A stretch of DNA of 64,000 bases from Bradyrhizobium septentrionale (GCF_011516645.4 NZ_CP088285.1:5722501-5786500); one strand, 5' to 3'; counted from the first letter of the stretch, positions 33,792 through 42,460 are shown. Program-made: numbers and translations. The notes: generated by a model not told the origin, from the sequence alone.

Positions 33792-35417
33792 CTACACGGT
33801 TGCGGTGTCGTGCTCGCGCGCGAACGCGCCGCCGGGGATCGCCGCGAGCAGCGCCTGCGTATAGGGATGCTGCGGCTTGCCGAACACGTCGGCGGTCAGC
33901 CCTTGCTCGACCACCGCGCCGTCCTTCATGACAGCGACCAGATCGCAGATCTGCGCGGCGACCCGCAGATCGTGGGTGATGAAGATGATGGAGAGGCCAA
34001 GCTGCTGGCGCAGCCCGGCCAGCAGCTTCAGCACTTGCGCCTGCACCGAGACGTCGAGCGCCGAGACCGGCTCGTCGGCGACCAGCACGTCCGGCTTCAG
34101 CGCCAGCGCCCGCGCGAGCCCGATGCGTTGCCGCTGCCCGCCGGAGAATTCGTGCGGGAAGCGGTCGCCGGCGGAGGGGTCAAGGCCGACCAGTTCGAAC
34201 AGCTTTCGCGCCTCCGCGATCGCCGTGGTGCGGTCGGTGCCATGCACGATCGGTCCCTGCGCGACTAGCTCGGCCGCCTTGCGGCGCGGGTTGAGCGAGG
34301 CGAAGGGATCCTGGAACACCATCTGGATGTGGCGGGTCTCGCGGCGCACCTCCTCGCGCGTCAGCTTCGCCCAGTCCTTGCCGTCGAGCACGATCGATCC
34401 GGCGTCCGGATCGATCAGCCGCACGATGCAGCGGGCGAGCGTCGATTTGCCCGAACCGGATTCGCCGACGATGCCGAGCGTCGCGCCGCGCGGCAGGTGC
34501 AGCGAGACGTTCTTGACTGCCTCCGTGACCCGCGCACCGCGGCCGAGGAAGCCGCCGGTGCGGTAGGTTTTGGAGACGCCGTCGATGGTCAGGATGTCCT
34601 TGCCGGAGAGAATGCGCGGCGGCGGCGCCGTGAGCGGCGGAACAGCTGACATCAGCTGCCTGGTGTAGGCATGCTGCGGGTCATTCAGCACCGTCTCGGC
34701 CGCGCCTTGCTCGACGATCGCGCCATGCTGCATCACCACGACGCGGTCGGCGATCTCGGCGACCACGCCGAAATCATGGGTGATGAACAGCACCGCCGTC
34801 TTCTTGCGCTGCTGCAGATCGCGGATCAGCTTCAGGATCTGCGCCTGCGTCGTGACGTCGAGCGCAGTGGTCGGCTCGTCCGCGATCAAAAGCTTGGGGT
34901 CGAGCGCCAGCGCCATCGCGATCATGGCGCGCTGGCGCTGGCCGCCGGAGAGCTCGTGCGGATAGGCCTTGGCGGCAGCCTTGGGGTCGGGGATGCGCAC
35001 GTCCTCGAGCAGCGCTTGCACCCGCGCAGCGATCTCGGCCTTCGACAGGCCGGTGTGAATCGAGAACATCTCGCCGATCTGGTCGCCGATGGTGCGCAGC
35101 GGATTGAGCGCCGTCATCGGCTCCTGGAAGATCATCGCGATCCCGGCGCCGCGCACCTCGCGCATTTCGGCGCTATCGGCGGCACAGAGGTCGCGGCCGT
35201 CGAACATCATCCGGCCCTGTTCGATGGTCACCTCATTCGGCAGCAGCCGCATGATGGCGTTCGCCATCATCGATTTGCCGGAGCCGGATTCGCCGACCAC
35301 GCAGAGGATCTCGTTGGAGGCAACTGACAGCGAGACGTCGGAAAGCGCGTGCGGCCGGTCGGCGCCTTTGGGCAGGCGCACCGTCAGTCCGTTGAGCGAA
35401 AGGACCGTCTCGCTCAT
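33792..35417 (-). CDS. Peptide-type ABC transporter ATPase, fused DppD-DppF
   Basis: A 541-aa protein with two complete ABC ATPase domains in tandem, as in fused Dpp/Opp ATPases. Both have Walker A GESGSGKS, signatures ELSGGQRQRAM and EFSGGQRQRIG, and Walker B LLIADEPTT and VLVADEPVS; both have the oligopeptide-type C-terminal HAYTRQL/HPYTQALL segments. The ATG at 35417 overlaps the stop of the permease gene upstream by 4 bases (ATGA). It powers the peptide-type importer encoded in this operon and is the last gene of it. Confidence 0.95.
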   Translation of the reverse strand: MSETVLSLNGLTVRLPKGADRPHALSDVSLSVASNEILCVVGESGSGKSMMANAIMRLLPNEVTIEQGRMMFDGRDLCAADSAEMREVRGAGIAMIFQEPMTALNPLRTIGDQIGEMFSIHTGLSKAEIAARVQALLEDVRIPDPKAAAKAYPHELSGGQRQRAMIAMALALDPKLLIADEPTTALDVTTQAQILKLIRDLQQRKKTAVLFITHDFGVVAEIADRVVVMQHGAIVEQGAAETVLNDPQHAYTRQLMSAVPPLTAPPPRILSGKDILTIDGVSKTYRTGGFLGRGARVTEAVKNVSLHLPRGATLGIVGESGSGKSTLARCIVRLIDPDAGSIVLDGKDWAKLTREEVRRETRHIQMVFQDPFASLNPRRKAAELVAQGPIVHGTDRTTAIAEARKLFELVGLDPSAGDRFPHEFSGGQRQRIGLARALALKPDVLVADEPVSALDVSVQAQVLKLLAGLRQQLGLSIIFITHDLRVAAQICDLVAVMKDGAVVEQGLTADVFGKPQHPYTQALLAAIPGGAFAREHDTATV

Positions 35418-36244
35418 CGGCTCTTCAGCCTCGGATTGAGCGCATCGTTGAGGCCCTGGCCGACCAGCGACACCGCGAGCACGGTGACCAGGATCGCGAT
35501 GCCGGGGATTGCCGAGACGTACCATTGCACGCGGAGCACGTCGCGGCCGAGCCCGATCAGATTGCCCCAGGAGGCGACGTTGGGATCGGACAGCCGCAGG
35601 AACGCCAGCGCGCTTTCCAAGAGGATCGCGACCGCCATCACCACGCTGGCATAGACGATCACGGGCGGCAGTGCGTTGGGCAGGATCTCGCCGAGGATCA
35701 GCTGGACGTCCTTCATGCCGAGCGTCTTGCCCGCCTGCACGAATTCGCGGTTGCGCAGCGACAGGAACTCGGCGCGGGTCAGCCGCGCCGGCGCCGGCCA
35801 CGACACCACGCCGACCGCAATGGTCACCGTGGTCAGGGTCGAGCCGAACACTGCGACCAGCACCAGCAGCAGCACGAAGTTCGGCAGGGTCTGGAACGCT
35901 TCGGTGATCCGCATCAAGACATTGTCGACCCAGCCGCCATAATAGCCGGCGAAGGCGCCGACCAGGATGCCGATCAGGATCGCGATCATGGTGGCGACGC
36001 CGCCGATCAGGAGCGAGATGCGCGCGCCGTAAAAGATCTGCGCGGCGATGTCGCGGCCGGAATTGTCGGTGCCGAGCAGGAAGCGCGGGTTGGAGAACGG
36101 CCAAATCAGCGGCCGGCCCGCCAAAGCGAGGGGATCGCGCGGATAGAGCAAGCCGGCGCTGATCGCCATCGCGATCACCAGCAGCAGGAGGATCAGGCCG
36201 ATCACCGCGGCCGGGCTGCGGAAGTAGCGTTTCACCGCGTCCAT
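35414..36244 (-). CDS. Peptide-type ABC transporter permease, DppC-like
   Basis: A 276-aa permease beginning with the KRYFRSPAAVIGLILLLLVIAMA segment of the OppC_N domain and containing LTRAEFLSLRNREFVQAGKTLGMKDVQLILGEILPNA, a typical docking loop. It forms the channel with the DppB-like protein, whose gene ends 3 bases before its start. Length and topology are normal for the family. Confidence 0.95.
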   Translation of the reverse strand: MDAVKRYFRSPAAVIGLILLLLVIAMAISAGLLYPRDPLALAGRPLIWPFSNPRFLLGTDNSGRDIAAQIFYGARISLLIGGVATMIAILIGILVGAFAGYYGGWVDNVLMRITEAFQTLPNFVLLLVLVAVFGSTLTTVTIAVGVVSWPAPARLTRAEFLSLRNREFVQAGKTLGMKDVQLILGEILPNALPPVIVYASVVMAVAILLESALAFLRLSDPNVASWGNLIGLGRDVLRVQWYVSAIPGIAILVTVLAVSLVGQGLNDALNPRLKSR

Positions 36245-36246
36245 CG

Positions 36247-37224
36247 TCAGCCCTCCGCCGCGATGCGCGGATCGAGGCGCGCGTAGAGCAGGTCGACGAC
36301 GAAATTCACGACGATGACGAGCAGTGCGGACACGAAGACGATGCCGAGGAGGGTGTTGAGGTCGCGCTGCACCACCGACTCATAGGCAAGCCGGCCGAGG
36401 CCGGGCAGGGAGAACACGCTCTCGACCACGACCGAGCCGCCGAGCATGGTGCCGGCCTGCAATCCGATCAGTGTCACCATCGGCAGCAGCGCGTTGCGCA
36501 ACACATGGCGGGTGATGACATGGGTTTCATCGAGCCCCTTGGCGCGGGCGGTGCGGACGAAATCGAGATTCAAGACCTCGAGCATCGAGGCGCGCATGAT
36601 GCGCAGATAGATCGCAAGGAAGATCAGCCCGAGCGTCAGGGTCGGGAGCACCAGATGGGCGGCGATATCGAGCACGCCCCGGATTCCGGTCTGCACCGTC
36701 CCGATATCCTGGAAGCCGCCGGATGGCAGCCATTGCAGATAGACCGAGAACACGACGATCGCCATCAGCCCGAACCAGAACGAGGGAGTGGCGTAGAAGA
36801 TCAGGCCGAGGGTGGAGATCATCGTGTCCGGCCAGCGGTTGACGCCGCGCGCGGCGATCACGCCGAACAGCAGGCCGAAGAAGAACGCGAAGGACAGCGA
36901 CGCGGTCATCAGCAGGATGGTCGGCGGCAACCGTTCCAGGATCACGGTCGCCACCGGCTTGCCGTAGATCGAGGAGAAGCCGAGATCGAGCCGCACCAGC
37001 CGCCACAGATAATTGGCGAGCTGCGCCGGCACCGAGAGGTCGAGCCCGTAGAACTTGCGCAATTCCTTTGCGGTCGCGGCATCGCCGCCGCCCATCTGCG
37101 CCATCAGCGCATCGACGGTGTCGCCCGGCGCGAGCTGCAACAGCAGGAACACACCGATCAGGATCAGGAATAGGGTCGGGATCGAGGCGGCAAGCCGCCG
37201 CCCCGCAAGGCTCAGGATACGCAT
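36247..37224 (-). CDS. Peptide-type ABC transporter permease, DppB-like
   Basis: A 325-aa inner-membrane permease with the family N-terminus (GRRLAASIPTLFLILIGVFLLLQLAPGD), six spans and the docking loop EVLNLDFVRTARAKGLDETHVITRHVLRNALLP. The gene lies downstream of the binding-protein gene, separated by a palindromic repeat, and just upstream of the DppC-like gene. Confidence 0.95.
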   Translation of the reverse strand: MRILSLAGRRLAASIPTLFLILIGVFLLLQLAPGDTVDALMAQMGGGDAATAKELRKFYGLDLSVPAQLANYLWRLVRLDLGFSSIYGKPVATVILERLPPTILLMTASLSFAFFFGLLFGVIAARGVNRWPDTMISTLGLIFYATPSFWFGLMAIVVFSVYLQWLPSGGFQDIGTVQTGIRGVLDIAAHLVLPTLTLGLIFLAIYLRIMRASMLEVLNLDFVRTARAKGLDETHVITRHVLRNALLPMVTLIGLQAGTMLGGSVVVESVFSLPGLGRLAYESVVQRDLNTLLGIVFVSALLVIVVNFVVDLLYARLDPRIAAEG

Positions 37225-37296
37225 CGGCTATCTATAGCGCTTTCGAACGATGGCGACACTGGTGCGCGTCAGGGAGCTGGCGTTGGCCTCAAAGTC

Positions 37297-37437
37297 ACCT
37301 CGCCCCGCTTGCGGGGAGAGGTCGGATCGCATCGATAGATGCGATCCGGGTGAGGGGGTACAGGTCTATCGATAGACTAATCTCGCGGATGGAGCCCCTC
37401 ACCCCGACCCTCTCCCCGCAAGAGCCGGGCGAGGGAG
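37297..37437. repeat. Dispersed palindromic repeat, family R1 copy 2
   Basis: Outer arms read cacctcgccccgcttgcggggag and a near reverse complement, with an inner CGGATCGCATC...GATGCGATCCG hairpin and a second pair around the centre. It sits between the peptide-binding-protein gene and the DppB-like gene within one operon, so it could limit read-through and set the ratio of binding protein to permease. Confidence 0.75.
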
Positions 37438-37445
37438 AAGCGGCC

Positions 37446-39059
37446 TCAGGCCGAAAGCCAAAGATCGTGCCAGCTCGCCGAGCCCCAGCGCGGGGTGTTG
37501 GAGTGGTTGCGCGCCTTTGCCGTGATCACGGTGACGAAGATCTGCTCGATCGGCATCCAGACCGGCAGCTCGGTGTTCACCTCCTTGACGAAGTCGGCAT
37601 AGAGCGCCTTGCGCTTGGTCGGATCGACTTCGGTCGCGGCATCGTCGATGGTCTTGTCGACGGTCTTGTCCTCCCAGCCCCACTGGTTGGTCCACGGCGC
37701 GCCCTTGGGCTGGCCGGAGCGGTACCACACCGTGGTCGAGACCGCGGGGTCGTTGCGGTATTGGTGCCAGCCGGTCGCGAGATCGAAGGCGTGCTCGTCA
37801 TAGACCTGCTTGAGGAAGCCGCCGCCGTCGTTGCGCACGATGTCGACCTGGATGCCGACTTCTCCCAGCGACTGCTGGATGAAGGTCGACCACAGCGAGA
37901 TGTCCTCGCCCCACGGCGCCGGCAGCAGTTTGAGCGAGAAACGGTTGCCGCCGGAGGCCTTGAAGCCGGCCTCGTCGAGCAGCGCGATCGCCTTGGCCTT
38001 GTCGTAAGCGTATTGCGGCGTGTTCGGCCCGGGATAGAAGTCGGTCGAGGTCGAGGGAATCGGCCCGGTGCCGAGCTTGGCGAAATCGCCAAGGAAATTG
38101 TCGATGAAGAACGGCACGTTGATCGCGTGTGCGATGGCGCGGCGGACGCGGATGTCGGACAGCTCCTTGCGGCGGAAGTTGAACTCGATGGTGTTGGTGC
38201 GGGCGTTGCCCTCATTGCCCTTGGTCGCGACGATGAAGCGCTTGTCCTTGCCGAGCCGCGCCATGTCCGAGATGGTCAGCCCCGAGAACGGGCTGTAGTG
38301 CAACTCGCCGGCCTCCATCTGCGCGGCCGCGGCGGCGCGGTCGGTGATCACCTTCCAGACGATGCGGTCGAGATAGGGCGCGTTCGGCCGCCAATAGTCC
38401 GGGTTGCGGTCAGCGATGATGTACTGCCCGCGCTCATATTTGACGAATTTGAACGGGCCGGTGCCAACCGGCGCCAGATTGGTCGGGTTCTGCCTGATGT
38501 CGCCACTCTCATAAAGATGCTTGGCCGAGACATAGCCGAGGTCGGGCAGGGCGCGAAGCAGGAGGTTCAGCGGCATCGGCCGCTCGTAGCGGAAGATCGC
38601 GGTCTGCGGATCGGGCGTGTCGACCGCGGTGAGGAAAAGCTGCAGCGTCGATCCGTAGTTGAGGATCTTCTTCCACATGTTCATCGCGGTGAAGGCGACG
38701 TCCTCCGAGGTGAACGGCTTGCCGTCGTGCCAGGTGACGCCCTTGCGCAGCTTGAAGGTGACGGTCTTGCCGTCAGGCGCCGCCTCCCAGCTCTCGGCGA
38801 GCACGCCGACCGGCTGTCCCTGGGCGTCGAGGTCGACCAGATTCTCCTGAATCTTGCCGCCGATGATGTAGACGCCGGTCGAGGCCTGGATGCTCGGGTT
38901 GAGCTGGCGCTGCTCTGCGCCGTAATGGACGTTGAACACGCCGCCCTTGCGCGGGGTTTCCTGCGCGAATGCCCGCATCGGATTGATGACATTGGCCGCA
39001 ATCGCGGCCGAGGTCAGCAGGGCCGTGCGGCGGTTGATCTCAAGGCGGGTCAAATCCAT
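37446..39059 (-). CDS. Peptide/nickel-type ABC transporter substrate-binding protein
   Basis: A 537-aa SBP_bac_5 binding protein with a Tat-like signal (NRRTALLTSAAIAANV, cleavage near AFA at residue 31). Family segments include LAESWEAAPDGKTVTFKLRKGVTWHDGKPFTSEDVAF and KLLPAPWGEDISLWSTFIQQSLGEVGIQVDIV. It would capture a peptide, opine or similar ligand in the periplasm. The start at 39059 has a ctggag site. It is the first gene of the importer operon. Confidence 0.93.
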   Translation of the reverse strand: MDLTRLEINRRTALLTSAAIAANVINPMRAFAQETPRKGGVFNVHYGAEQRQLNPSIQASTGVYIIGGKIQENLVDLDAQGQPVGVLAESWEAAPDGKTVTFKLRKGVTWHDGKPFTSEDVAFTAMNMWKKILNYGSTLQLFLTAVDTPDPQTAIFRYERPMPLNLLLRALPDLGYVSAKHLYESGDIRQNPTNLAPVGTGPFKFVKYERGQYIIADRNPDYWRPNAPYLDRIVWKVITDRAAAAAQMEAGELHYSPFSGLTISDMARLGKDKRFIVATKGNEGNARTNTIEFNFRRKELSDIRVRRAIAHAINVPFFIDNFLGDFAKLGTGPIPSTSTDFYPGPNTPQYAYDKAKAIALLDEAGFKASGGNRFSLKLLPAPWGEDISLWSTFIQQSLGEVGIQVDIVRNDGGGFLKQVYDEHAFDLATGWHQYRNDPAVSTTVWYRSGQPKGAPWTNQWGWEDKTVDKTIDDAATEVDPTKRKALYADFVKEVNTELPVWMPIEQIFVTVITAKARNHSNTPRWGSASWHDLWLSA

Positions 39060-39491
39060 ACGCGGGTCTCCAGAACTTACATAAAGGCTTGTATCGGCTG
39101 GCCAGCTGGTCGGTCGTGGCGGCCTTTGACAATGTTACGATGGAATGGGAACCCGAGTCATTTTCTAATGCCTCGCCCTTTTGGAGGATCGTTTCCGAAA
39201 CCTGAAGTGGAGTGTCGCAGCGCGTCGCAACCCGAATTCCGCGCCGCATTGTCGCTCCCGGACGCTTCAAGATGTGTGCGGTGATTCTCTCGGGGGCCTG
39301 TTTCGGGAGCCCCGAAGCCGCGCAAACCCTGTAATTTTAGGGGTCGGAAGCGCCTTGACTTGAAAAAACACTGGAAAAATCCCCGATTCGGGGGCTGTCC
39401 ACAGCGATATTGCTGTGGGGAGTGCAGAAAACACTGTTTTTCTCGGCGTTTTCCGCCATATCGTGCCCATTCCAGAATCAATGGAGCAACC
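39060..39491. other. Promoter region between peptide-binding and HU genes
   Basis: About 430 bases without a gene. Before the HU gene there is TTGACT at 39355-39360, a ccccgattcgggg hairpin at 39381-39394 and a perfect dyad CCACAGC-N6-GCTGTGG at 39399-39418. The dyad could be an operator or an untranslated-leader stem. No convincing -10 could be paired with the TTGACT. Confidence 0.45.
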
Positions 39492-39791
39492 ATGGCTACC
39501 CAATTGTCGAAGTCGCAAGTGATCGAGAAGATCGCGACCACCACCGAACTCTCCAAGCGCGACGTCAAGAACGTCTTGGACTCGCTTGTCGATGTCGGCC
39601 ACAAGGAGCTGAAGAAGGCCGGGGTATTCCTCGTCCCCGGCTTCGCGAAGTTCGTTGTCGTCAAGAAGCCTGCGACCAAGGCGCGCAAGGGCACCAACCC
39701 CTTCACGGGCGAAGAGATGATGTTCAAGGCCAAGCCGGCCCGGAAGATCGTCCGCGCACGGCCGGTCAAGGCCGCCAAGGACGCGGTTTAA
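39492..39791 (+). CDS. HU family DNA-binding protein
   Basis: A 99-aa HU/IHF-fold protein beginning MATQLSKSQVIEKIATTTELSKRDV, with VPGFAKFVVVKKPATKARKG and NPFTGEEMMFKAKPARKIVRARPVKAAKDAV at the arm and C-terminus. It belongs to a divergent HU-like subgroup with a longer basic tail. It bends and compacts DNA in the nucleoid as a dimer. The ATG at 39492 has a ggag site 6 bases upstream, and a strong intrinsic terminator follows the gene directly, so it is monocistronic. Confidence 0.93.
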   Translation: MATQLSKSQVIEKIATTTELSKRDVKNVLDSLVDVGHKELKKAGVFLVPGFAKFVVVKKPATKARKGTNPFTGEEMMFKAKPARKIVRARPVKAAKDAV

Positions 39792-39795
39792 GATG

Positions 39796-39823
39796 AAAGG
39801 CCTCCGGTGACGGAGGCCTTTTG
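39796..39823 (+). terminator. Intrinsic terminator of the HU gene
   Basis: A 7-10 bp stem AAAGGCCTCCG / CGGAGGCCTTTT with a GTGA loop, followed by T-rich sequence, starting 5 bases after the HU stop. This is the clearest ordinary terminator in the window. Confidence 0.85.
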
Positions 39824-39862
39824 CTTTTGAGCCGTCGCTTCCTGCCGTAGGTTGCCAGCTGC

Positions 39863-40058
39863 GTTTTCGAGCGAAGTGGACACCGGTTCGCGTGAAGAAA
39901 ACGCGCCAAAGCAAAATCTGGAGCTTCGGTTCTGGTTGAACCTGAACCGGAGCTCCAGAGCGTTTTCGAGCGAAGTGGATTTCGGTTCGCGTAAAGAAAA
40001 CGCGTCAAAAAAAATCTAGAGCCTCGTTCCGATTCCATCGGAACGGAAAAAGGCTCTA
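39863..40058. repeat. Tandem copies of repeat family R2 with palindromes
   Basis: Two copies of the gcgttttcgagcgaagtgga...cggttcgcgt-aagaaaacgcg unit (39863-39916 and 39960-40012) alternate with palindromes (tctggagcttcggttct...gagctccaga and tctagagcctcgttccgat...ggctctaga). The last palindrome also contains the TAG stop of the SDR gene at 40056-40058. The copies are inverted relative to those at 27278 and 51384. Confidence 0.8.
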
Positions 40059-40835
40059 GACCACCGGCGATCGGCCACCATCGACATTGATGGCGGTACC
40101 GGTGATGTAGGAGCCTTGCTCCGAGGCCAGGAAGCAGGCGAGGTTGGCGAACTCCTCCGCCGTGCCGATGCGGCCGAGCGGCGTGCCCTTGGCAAGGCCT
40201 TTGGCGAATTCCCCGAAATCCGTGTCCGGCGCCTGGGCAGCATGCCGCTTGACCCATTGATCGCTCATGATCAGGCCGACCAGCAGCGCATTGACCAGGA
40301 TGTTGTGCTCACCGCCTTCGTTGGCCATCACCTTGGTCAGCGCCATGCCGGCGGCGCGCGACACCGAGGTCGGCGCGGAATTGCCGGCCGGCGCCTTGGC
40401 GAAGGTGTTGAGCACGTTGATGATGCGGCCCCATTTGCGCTGCTTCATGCCCGGCCACACCAGCCGGCTGAAGCGGATCGCGGCGAACAGCTTCAGGTCG
40501 AGGTCGTCCTGCCAGGCTTCGTCGCTGATGCTCTCGAAGGCCTGCGTGCGCGCCGTGCCGGCGTTGTTGACCAGCACGTCGATCTTGCCGAGATCACCGA
40601 CGATCTGGTCATGCGCCCTGGTGATGTCGGCGGCCTTCGCGACGTCGCAGACGTAATCGCGTACCACGAGGCCATCCTTGGCAAGCGCCTCGCGCGCCGC
40701 GGCGAGGTCGGCGGCGCCGCGGGCGAGGATCGCCACCCTGGCGCCGGATTCCGCAAACCGCCGCGCCACTGCAATACCGATGCCCTTGCTGCCGCCGGTG
40801 ACCACGGCGACGCGGTCTTTCATTGATAGGTTCAT
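40056..40835 (-). CDS. SDR family protein with altered catalytic residues
   Basis: A 259-aa short-chain dehydrogenase-fold protein. The cofactor motif VVTGGSKGIGIAVARRF and VNNAGTARTQ are normal. The active-site region reads INVLNTFAKAPAGNSAPTSVSRAAGMALTK: at the expected Tyr-x-x-x-Lys positions I read Thr and Arg. It may therefore be non-reductive or use other residues. The start at 40835 (MNLSMKDR) is preceded by ccagggagaacaaca, giving a GGGAG site at normal spacing. The substrate is unknown. Confidence 0.82.
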   Translation of the reverse strand: MNLSMKDRVAVVTGGSKGIGIAVARRFAESGARVAILARGAADLAAAREALAKDGLVVRDYVCDVAKAADITRAHDQIVGDLGKIDVLVNNAGTARTQAFESISDEAWQDDLDLKLFAAIRFSRLVWPGMKQRKWGRIINVLNTFAKAPAGNSAPTSVSRAAGMALTKVMANEGGEHNILVNALLVGLIMSDQWVKRHAAQAPDTDFGEFAKGLAKGTPLGRIGTAEEFANLACFLASEQGSYITGTAINVDGGRSPVV

Positions 40836-40873
40836 TGTTGTTCTCCCTGGGCATGATCCCGGGGACAACGCTA

Positions 40874-40954
40874 TCAAACCGACAATGCGACCAACAAGGT
40901 CATGCAGAGCAGGTGTGCCGTGACGATTAGTGCGAGATGGAGCGGGCCGGACAT
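40874..40954 (-). CDS. Possible 26-aa hydrophobic peptide
   Basis: A minus-strand frame MSGPLHLALIVTAHLLCMTL followed by six more residues, ending in TGA. A ggag ribosome site lies 7-8 bases before the ATG, and 20 residues could form one transmembrane helix. It lies just upstream of the atypical SDR gene, on the same strand. Such small membrane peptides are often missed by gene finders, but without conservation data it is only a candidate. Confidence 0.35.
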   Translation of the reverse strand: MSGPLHLALIVTAHLLCMTLLVALSV

Positions 40955-41014
40955 CGGAGGTCTCCGTTGTGGGGCGCGGTGGGGCACTCCGTGAGGTGAC
41001 CACCGCCGCCTAGA

Positions 41015-41137
41015 CTCCCTCCCCGTGAAAGGGGGAGGGCGGGGTGGGGGTTGCTCGCCGCGAGCACTGGTGTTCGCGGAGGCAGGATCCCCACCCGGTT
41101 CGCTGCGCAAACCGACCTCCCCTTTTCAAGGGGAGGT
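41015..41137. repeat. Dispersed palindromic repeat, family R1 copy 3
   Basis: Outer arms ctccctccccgtgaaagggggaggg and ctccccttttcaaggggagg with an inner ggtgggggtt...tccccacc pair. It fills the gap between the SDR neighbourhood and the organosulfur locus, just after the stop of the minus-strand binding-protein gene. Confidence 0.7.
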
Positions 41138-41147
41138 GAAGAAGGCA

Positions 41148-42134
41148 CTAGTTTGAATTGGCGCCCGCCGTGAAGCTGCGGTCGACGGCCTTGCTGACAT
41201 CGAGCGTCTTGCCGAGGATGCCGTAGCGCGTGGCGCGATCGGATGCCGCCTGCACTTCCTTCACCACGGCCTCGTCGATCGCAATCGGCGATGTTTTCTG
41301 CGCGGTGTAGGCGGCGAGCAGCACGTCCTCCGGCAGTTTGGTCAGCTCGGCCGTGCTCCTGGCGTATTCGGCGACATGGTCGAGCGACCACAGCCGGGCC
41401 TTGTTGAGCCGCTGCACCAGATCCTGCACCGCCGCGCGCTTGGTCGCGATCGCGGTGTCGGAGGCGACGATGAAGGTGATGGTCGGCGTCAGTCCCTCGC
41501 CGTCGGCGACGACCCGCGCGTTGTCCTTCAGCGTGGCGTAGGAGATGTACGGCTCCCACACCGCCCATGCATCGATCGAGCCGGCGAGCAGCGCGATCTT
41601 GGCATCGACCGGGCCGAGCGGCGCGAAGGTCGCGTCCTCGATCTTGCTGCCGGCCTTTTCCAGCGTCGCATTGATCAGGAACTGGCCCCAGCCGCCGCGC
41701 GTGCCGGCGAGCCGCTTGCCCCTGAGATCGGCCGCCGACTTGATCGGCGAATCCCCGCGCACCAGGATGGCCTGCGTCCGCGCATCGGACCGCGTGCCGC
41801 CGATCGCCTTGATCGGCGCGCCCGAGGCATAGACCGTGAGGAAGGACAGGTCGCCGGTGTAGCCGACGTCGAGCGCGCCGGCATTGATCGCCTCCAGGAT
41901 CGGCGCTGCGGCCGGAAATTCCGACCACTCGATCTTGTAGGGCAGATCCTTGGCGAGGCCGGAGATCTCGAGCAGCGAGCGGTTGCCGCCCTTCTGGTCG
42001 CCGACCCGCAGCACGATCGCGTCGGTCGCGAACGCCGCTGCCGATGTCGACAGCGTGATCGCTGCTGTGATCAGCGCGGCCGCGGCGCGGCGGGTGAAGG
42101 TAGAAGGAGGGCCCGAGCGGGTCAGTTTGCGCAT
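41148..42134 (-). CDS. Sulfonate-type ABC transporter substrate-binding protein (divergent copy)
   Basis: A 328-aa SsuA-like binding protein with a signal peptide ending near AAAFA (residue 36). Mature segments are IVLRVGDQKGGNRSLLEIS, KDLPYKIEWSEFPAAAPILEAINAGALDVGYTGDL and GTRGGWGQFLINATLEKAG. It resembles the 313-aa binding protein at 47.8 kb (shared VGDQKG, PYKIEW/PYRIEW and AAAP-LEA-GA-D-G motifs), which suggests duplication. It is transcribed away from the operon and has its own copy of the shared dyad upstream. The ligand is probably an alkanesulfonate or related sulfur compound. Confidence 0.88.
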   Translation of the reverse strand: MRKLTRSGPPSTFTRRAAAALITAAITLSTSAAAFATDAIVLRVGDQKGGNRSLLEISGLAKDLPYKIEWSEFPAAAPILEAINAGALDVGYTGDLSFLTVYASGAPIKAIGGTRSDARTQAILVRGDSPIKSAADLRGKRLAGTRGGWGQFLINATLEKAGSKIEDATFAPLGPVDAKIALLAGSIDAWAVWEPYISYATLKDNARVVADGEGLTPTITFIVASDTAIATKRAAVQDLVQRLNKARLWSLDHVAEYARSTAELTKLPEDVLLAAYTAQKTSPIAIDEAVVKEVQAASDRATRYGILGKTLDVSKAVDRSFTAGANSN

Positions 42135-42210
42135 AGGTCTTTGCTTTCCGATTCATTTCGCTGCGCGGCGGAACGCGCGGCAGCGTTCGATCGAGTCTAT
42201 GAGCAAGCCG

Positions 42211-42225
42211 TTCGTCGTCAACGAA
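42211..42225 (-). promoter_or_regulatory. Regulatory dyad copy 1 (TTCGT-TGACG-ACGAA)
   Basis: Read on the minus strand, TTCGTTGACGACGAA is a perfect 5-bp inverted repeat around a TGACG centre, 76 bases upstream of the minus-strand binding-protein ATG. The surrounding TTCC-x-TTTC before it and GAAC after it are also shared with copy 2. The T-N11-A arrangement is LysR-like. Confidence 0.65.
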
Positions 42226-42445
42226 ACGGAAATCTGAATTCGCGCCCCGCGCGACAAGGATGATCTCGTCAAACGTGCTGCGCATAGAAGACATCGCGCA
42301 TGCGGCCGCAAACCGCTCAAATTTGATGCAGTCGCGGTGGCGCCGTCGCACGTCGCGCGTCGCGACAACAGCAAAATCCTTTCATCGTTGCGCGATGCGA
42401 TCGTGGAGATATCAGCTGCCGCGCCGACAACATTCGAAATTCCAT

Positions 42446-42460
42446 TTCATTGACGATGAA
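42446..42460 (+). promoter_or_regulatory. Regulatory dyad copy 2 (TTCAT-TGACG-ATGAA)
   Basis: TTCATTGACGATGAA on the plus strand keeps the TGACG centre and compensates its arm change (G to A opposite C to T), so the inverted repeat is preserved. It lies about 150 bases before the operon's first ATG at 42612. It faces the same way relative to its own gene as copy 1 does to its gene. Confidence 0.65.

Noticed and set aside
37068..39284. A 738-codon plus-strand frame
   Set aside because: It is opposite to the peptide-binding-protein gene, which has a signal sequence and clear family motifs; the frame is a shadow.
39355..39383. Sigma-70 promoter for the HU gene starting at TTGACT
   Set aside because: No acceptable -10 hexamer is found at 16-18 bases, so only the dyad region was recorded.
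39863..40058. Possible CRISPR-like repeat pair
   Set aside because: The copies are not separated by unique spacers of equal length, they carry internal palindromes, and the same unit occurs singly elsewhere in both orientations.
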